Positions 24,763 to 28,125 of a stretch of 28,125 bases of DNA are shown piece by piece. The DNA comes from an uncultured Phocaeicola sp. (GTDB taxonomy: Bacteria; Bacteroidota; Bacteroidia; Bacteroidales; Bacteroidaceae). Numbering within the stretch: position 1 is the stretch's first letter; each line of letters opens with the position of its first letter. Where the stretch lies: the NCBI GenBank assembly GCA_948956705.1, contig CARCZS010000030.1:1-28125 (forward strand). The letters run 5' to 3'. Under the pieces are notes generated by a model. The model was not told the DNA's origin and made no database searches. It was given only the letters and a program-made list of their open reading frames with translations. The position numbers and the translations under genes are program-made.

Positions 24763-25728
24763 CTAATTATTCAGCTTCTCGCACTTTATGAGGTATCTTT
24801 TAGGCATCTTGCTTTTCAAAGTACCGGTAATGACTTTCTCTTTTTTGGTTTTGGGATGAACGGCATAAAGAGTAAAATAAGTCTCAAACCATTCATATTC
24901 CAGCAGTACAGTGATACGTTGCGAAGTTTGGGCCGGAGTTATGACCGCCTTCTTTTCCGTATCAGGAAAAGGCAAAGGTAACCGTTGCATATCAGAAGCA
25001 TATTGCACTCGTTCGCCGTTCATCACCAGATAACCGTCAACAATGCCGGGAATCTCAACCTCCGGTTTGCTTGCCAACAAATTAAAAGCCTCGGGATTAT
25101 TACTGGTGAATTGTATCTGACGATACTCATTTTGGAAAGGAAAGATATAATTGGTTACGTTTCCATTTCCCCTGTTATCAATCACCATGCTCCTACGTTC
25201 TTCTATGTGTGTATCCGTATAACTATACATATCAAGCGAATAAGTGATATGGTCGAATATATATCTGTCGGAAGGTGTTATGGCTACATGTATTGCTTTC
25301 GTTTCATATTCATTACTTGCAATAATGGAAAACCGGAAAAGAGAAGAGCGCGCATTTTCGTTTACCGTTAACTTCACTTCCTGAGGATGAGTGCGCTCAA
25401 TGGTAAAATCAACTATCTTATCTTCATAAACGACATCATCACAAACTATTTTGCCCAATCCTTCCAAAACAGGCGACTGATTCTGCGAAACTATATTACC
25501 GTCTTTATCATAAACTGAATAATATAATGAAGAGTTATCATAATAATCATACACATGCAACAGATTCCAGTTGGAAGACTTAAAATGAATAGTCACTGAG
25601 TCACCATTTCCATCCAAGGTAACATCAGAAACAGAAGGCTGAAAATCTTCAATGAAGACATCGCTATTACAACCGGATAATCCCAAGAATATGAGAAGAT
25701 ATACTGCGATATGTAGGAAAGTTTTCAT
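24763..25728 (-). CDS. Lipoprotein with beta-sandwich-like repeats, function unknown
   Basis: The signal peptide ends in a lipobox, LSGC, with C20 as the lipidated residue, so this 321-aa protein is membrane-anchored, probably in the outer membrane. After it comes a DVFIEDFQPS linker, then strand-rich sequence. A segment near residues 38-58 (DGNGDSVTIHFKSSNWNLL) resembles the start of a BACON-type Ig-like domain, a weak guess. The sequence stays strand-rich to the end, with no catalytic motif that I recognise. It is first in the three-gene unit, with a -7 box at 25759-25766. It might act as a partner or anchor for the PagL-like enzyme. Confidence 0.75.
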   Translation of the reverse strand: MKTFLHIAVYLLIFLGLSGCNSDVFIEDFQPSVSDVTLDGNGDSVTIHFKSSNWNLLHVYDYYDNSSLYYSVYDKDGNIVSQNQSPVLEGLGKIVCDDVVYEDKIVDFTIERTHPQEVKLTVNENARSSLFRFSIIASNEYETKAIHVAITPSDRYIFDHITYSLDMYSYTDTHIEERRSMVIDNRGNGNVTNYIFPFQNEYRQIQFTSNNPEAFNLLASKPEVEIPGIVDGYLVMNGERVQYASDMQRLPLPFPDTEKKAVITPAQTSQRITVLLEYEWFETYFTLYAVHPKTKKEKVITGTLKSKMPKRYLIKCEKLNN

Positions 25729-25758
25729 GTTGTTTTTGTGTTTGTCTTTTCACTACGA

Positions 25759-25766
25759 CAAAAATA
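25759..25766 (-). promoter_or_regulatory. -7 box of the envelope three-gene unit
   Basis: The minus strand reads TATTTTTG, an exact TAnnTTTG match 30 bp upstream of the lipoprotein ATG. No convincing -33 TTTG was found. Confidence 0.5.
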
Positions 25767-25852
25767 ACACTTATTTCCGAATAATGACCATAAATACCGG
25801 TATATTTATCTGATACTCCGTAATATTGAAGATTTTCAGCCCTCACCACATG

Positions 25853-27451
25853 TCAAGAACAAGACAATGTTATCGTCTTCTCTATATTAATTTGCTGCAC
25901 AAAACAGGCATCATGGCTCACAACTAATAATGTTCCCCGATACTCCTTCAAAGTATCAGTCAATATCTCCATATTCATAATATCAATATTGTTCGTCGGT
26001 TCGTCCACAATAAACAAATCAGGAGTTTGTGCACTCACCATCAAGCAACACAGGGAAAGTTTCATCTTCTCACCCCCGCTCAGACAACTGCATTTCTTAT
26101 CCCAACTGGATATAGGGAAAAGAAAGCGGTTAAGAATAGTTTTAAGCTCATGGTCATAAAGTTTATTGTTAAAGAAGGAGAGTTGCTCCAGCACCGACAG
26201 CCCATTCTGTATAATGGAATATTCCTGGTCGAGATAAACATACGTCAGCCCATCCGCCCTTATCAGTTCACCCGCCGTGGGAGTGAGAACGCCCGCCAGC
26301 AACTTCAGTAAAGTGGTTTTGCCGCTACCGTTTCCACCTTTCAAATGGATACGGTCACCGCTTTTTATTACAAAATCAAGAGGGAGCGGCCATAACTCAT
26401 CCGATTGATAAGCATAATTCATATTTCTGACTGTGATAAGTGTCTTGCCCGTATGCAAGGAAGAAGAATTGAAATCCACCTTCATCCCTTTCCTGTCCGG
26501 CAACACCTTGCGAATATCCGTAGCGCTTTCTGCCAACGATTGTATTTTATCAGCATGAACATGGCTCAGGCGAACCGAACTTTTCTCCGCCTTGTCCTTA
26601 AAAGTATCCATTGCCATCTTGCCGACACCACTTTTTATATTTTGCTTCTTTCCGCGTACATCATGCTTCTGCTGACGCTCCATCACTTCACGTGCCTGTC
26701 TGCGTGCCTTCTGCAACTGCTTCCCATTCTCTTCCAACCGAGCTTGCAATGCTTGAACGGCCAACTCCTTCTGCTCTTTGTAAAAGTCATAATTCCCCGC
26801 ATAATAAATTACTCCTTTTGCCGAGAGCTCATACGTGGACGAAAGCAAGTTGAGCAACGTCCGGTCATGACTGACTACCAACACACCAGACGAAGTAGAA
26901 GTGATAAAGTGATATAATTTCTCACGACTCACATCATCCAAATGATTGGTCGGCTCGTCCATCAGAATAAAAGACGGTGAGTGCAAAGCGATTCCTGCCA
27001 AAAAGACTTTTGTCTTTTCTCCTCCACTTAACAAATGCATGGGATGGGAGAGAGGCACTCCCGGCAATCCCCATTCATGTAAAGCGGCAACCGCCTTCTC
27101 TTCTATATCCCAATCATCATCCAATACCGTAAAATGCTCCACAGAAACATCTCCCTGCAAAATGGCATGAAGTGCTTGTATCTTTCCTTCAATCCGCAAA
27201 GCTCCGGCTATCGTCAGATGATTAAATTGTCCGAAGTGTTGGGGAATATAATAAGGTGGTTCCAAACAAATCACTTCACCTTCCGAAGGTGACAATTCTT
27301 TTGTTATCAGCTGCATCAAGGTCGATTTTCCTGATCCGTTATTCCCGATAAGCGCTGCTTTCTCACCTTTCCCCATAGAGAAACTAACGTTACTGAAGAG
27401 CACATCTTTATCAGGATGCATATAAGTAACTGACTGTATATGTATACACAT
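25853..27451 (-). CDS. ABC-F family ATPase (ribosome-acting)
   Basis: A 532-aa soluble protein with two ABC domains and no membrane segment, the ABC-F layout. Domain 1: Walker A GNNGSGKST at 36-44, signature LSGGE at 141-145, Walker B FILMDEPTNHLDD at 161-173. A linker at about 205-335 includes a charged helical stretch (EQKELAVQALQARLEENGK onward) that would form the P-site tRNA interaction arm. Domain 2: GGNGSGKTT at 372-380, LSGGE at 457-461, and FIVDEPTNNID at 480-490. ABC-F proteins bind the ribosomal E site; some protect against antibiotics, others are housekeeping factors. Motifs alone do not separate these. The long leader with a short ORF hints at antibiotic-responsive control. Confidence 0.9.
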   Translation of the reverse strand: MCIHIQSVTYMHPDKDVLFSNVSFSMGKGEKAALIGNNGSGKSTLMQLITKELSPSEGEVICLEPPYYIPQHFGQFNHLTIAGALRIEGKIQALHAILQGDVSVEHFTVLDDDWDIEEKAVAALHEWGLPGVPLSHPMHLLSGGEKTKVFLAGIALHSPSFILMDEPTNHLDDVSREKLYHFITSTSSGVLVVSHDRTLLNLLSSTYELSAKGVIYYAGNYDFYKEQKELAVQALQARLEENGKQLQKARRQAREVMERQQKHDVRGKKQNIKSGVGKMAMDTFKDKAEKSSVRLSHVHADKIQSLAESATDIRKVLPDRKGMKVDFNSSSLHTGKTLITVRNMNYAYQSDELWPLPLDFVIKSGDRIHLKGGNGSGKTTLLKLLAGVLTPTAGELIRADGLTYVYLDQEYSIIQNGLSVLEQLSFFNNKLYDHELKTILNRFLFPISSWDKKCSCLSGGEKMKLSLCCLMVSAQTPDLFIVDEPTNNIDIMNMEILTDTLKEYRGTLLVVSHDACFVQQINIEKTITLSCS

Positions 27452-27616
27452 ACTGTTTCTATAAAATTAAAATGTTAATACTGAAATGTATATTGTGGGA
27501 ATAGAGGACAACTATTACACAACAAACGAATTCACTTCGCCTGCCGTCCCAACATGAAATAAATAGTTGTTTGAAAAAATAGATGTTTAGATTCTCATCG
27601 GAATGTTTTTAGATTT
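27452..27616 (-). promoter_or_regulatory. Structured leader of the ABC-F gene with a seven-residue uORF
   Basis: About 165 nt separate the predicted transcript start from the ABC-F ATG. A short ORF (27532-27555, minus) encodes MLGRQAK. It lies in the loop of a perfect 9-bp inverted repeat, ACAACTATT (27508-27516) and AATAGTTGT (27562-27570). An even shorter ORF (MRI) lies earlier in the leader. This layout suits translational attenuation as in some ribosome-protection genes, but no terminator or alternative structure was proved. Confidence 0.4.
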
Positions 27617-27622
27617 CGGGGA

Positions 27623-27652
27623 CAAAGATAAGTGTTTTCAGTGATATACAAA
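27623..27652 (-). promoter_or_regulatory. Two-box promoter of the ABC-F gene
   Basis: The minus strand carries TTTG (27649-27652), an 18-bp spacer, and TATCTTTG (27623-27630). This fits both the -33 and -7 parts of the Bacteroidetes housekeeping promoter and is the best complete promoter seen in the window. Confidence 0.65.
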
Positions 27653-27812
27653 AGCAAACGATAAATTTATTTATAATACATTATTCACCTGTCACCGGAT
27701 GTTGTCTCCTCCGATTTTCAAACGCTGCATACGTTTTGAACTCTCTAAGTCGTTTCATTAGCCGGACTAAGCCTTTTCGTCCTTTCGATTATGCCCATCT
27801 GTCCGTCAGATT

Positions 27813-27908
27813 ACTACAGTCTCCGGCAGTGGACTGTACAGTCTACCATAACGGACTATACAGTCCACTGTAACGGACTGTACGGTCTACGGCAACGGAC
27901 TGTAATAA
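27813..27908. repeat. 22-bp tandem array with a palindromic core, about 4.4 copies
   Basis: Units begin at 27813, 27835, 27857 and 27879, with a partial fifth at 27901. The consensus is TGTACAGTCTACnnTAACGGAC. Across unit joints the sequence forms near-perfect palindromes such as GACTGTACAGTC (27832-27843) and GGACTATACAGTCC, so each unit can form a hairpin. The period equals that of the array at 8097-8184, but the sequence is different. Confidence 0.85.
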
Positions 27909-28110
27909 TCTTCTGCTTAAAAAGCCTTGGCTGACCCTAAGAAACGGCTTACTCTTCCCTTTGTTTCTGAATGAGCTTTAAATCCCCATGAAAACAATGC
28001 GACCCCGTTATTCCACACTCCAATACCATAAAGAGAAGGAAGGTGTATCGAAACGCTCATAAATAAAAGGGAGTGTGTCAAAACTAAACCTGCCTATCCA
28101 ATCGTCAGCT

Positions 28111-28125
28111 GTAGGGGCAGGGGTT
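28111..28125. repeat. Truncated GTAGGGGC dispersed repeat at the right edge
   Basis: GTAGGGGCAGGGGTT at the window end matches the outer end of the palindromic family seen at 1-62 and 8553-8628. The rest is beyond the edge. Confidence 0.6.

Larger units (their letters stand above)
27660..28125. other. Gene-free window end with repeats
   Basis: No supported gene lies here. It holds a TCAAACG/CGTTTTGA hairpin at 27718-27739, a 22-bp tandem array at 27813-27908 and a truncated GTAGGGGC repeat at the very end. A 47-codon open frame (27791-27934) runs through the array but looks like chance, because the 22-bp period changes frame in each unit. Confidence 0.7.

Noticed and set aside
27813..27908. 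CRISPR array
   Set aside because: The 22-bp units are directly adjacent with no spacers, and there are no cas genes in the window.
27791..27934. 47-codon plus-strand open frame across the right-hand 22-bp array
   Set aside because: The 22-bp period rotates the reading frame in every unit, so the amino-acid sequence does not repeat; there is no ribosome site or family resemblance.
28071..28090. GGGAGTGTGTCAAAAC resembling an insertion-sequence end
   Set aside because: Only a short match; there is no matching inverted end, target duplication or transposase in the window.

Overview
The window looks like chromosomal DNA from a Bacteroides-type bacterium (Bacteroidales). The main evidence is the promoter style: several genes are preceded by the Bacteroidetes -7 box TAnnTTTG, and Shine-Dalgarno sites are mostly weak. 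The proteins are also typical of Bacteroides: DUF4271 next to hemD, an rnpA-yidD pair, a DUF3098 protein beside ftsX, and an acetate/succinate CoA-transferase. Both window edges lie inside copies of the same dispersed GTAGGGGC-type palindromic repeat, so this may be a whole assembly contig broken at repeats (inference).

Layout. 136-6372 (all minus strand) is a housekeeping block transcribed as metK, LOG-family hydrolase, DUF4271, hemD, rnpA, yidD, TatD-like, tyrS. 6651-8027 (+) is a DHA2-type drug-efflux MFS protein whose -7 box sits four bases before the ATG. 8028-8886 is a gene-free stretch packed with tandem arrays (22-bp and 21-bp units) and a nested palindromic REPIN-like element. 8887-11874 (+) is a secreted dual phosphohydrolase (EEP nuclease/phosphatase fused to a purple-acid-phosphatase-like metallophosphoesterase) followed by a membrane acyltransferase. 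11817-16962 (minus) is a compact seven-gene run: methyltransferase, ftsX, DUF3098, uppP, truB, queA, folK. 17099-17335 (+) is a PspC-domain protein. 17347-19121 (minus) is miaB plus an FKBP isomerase. 19497-21389 (+) is a small membrane-anchored protein and the CoA-transferase. 21613-22554 is a decayed AAA-ATPase/PD-(D/E)XK gene. 22587-25728 (minus) is a three-gene envelope cassette: a lipoprotein, a PagL-like outer-membrane lipid A deacylase and an exported protein with a papain-like Cys/His/Asn pattern. 25853-27451 (minus) is an ABC-F ATPase with a long structured leader holding a seven-residue upstream ORF. The last 670 bp are non-coding and contain another 22-bp tandem array.

Function. 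Most genes serve translation and tRNA modification (tyrS, rnpA, truB, queA, miaB, ABC-F), methyl supply (metK makes SAM, used by queA, miaB and the methyltransferase), or the cell envelope (yidD, uppP, ftsX, PspC, acyltransferase, the PagL-like cassette). The least understood items are the envelope cassette with the papain-like protein, the metK leader that partly resembles an S-box, the ABC-F leader, an orphan terminator in a divergent gap, and the tandem arrays.
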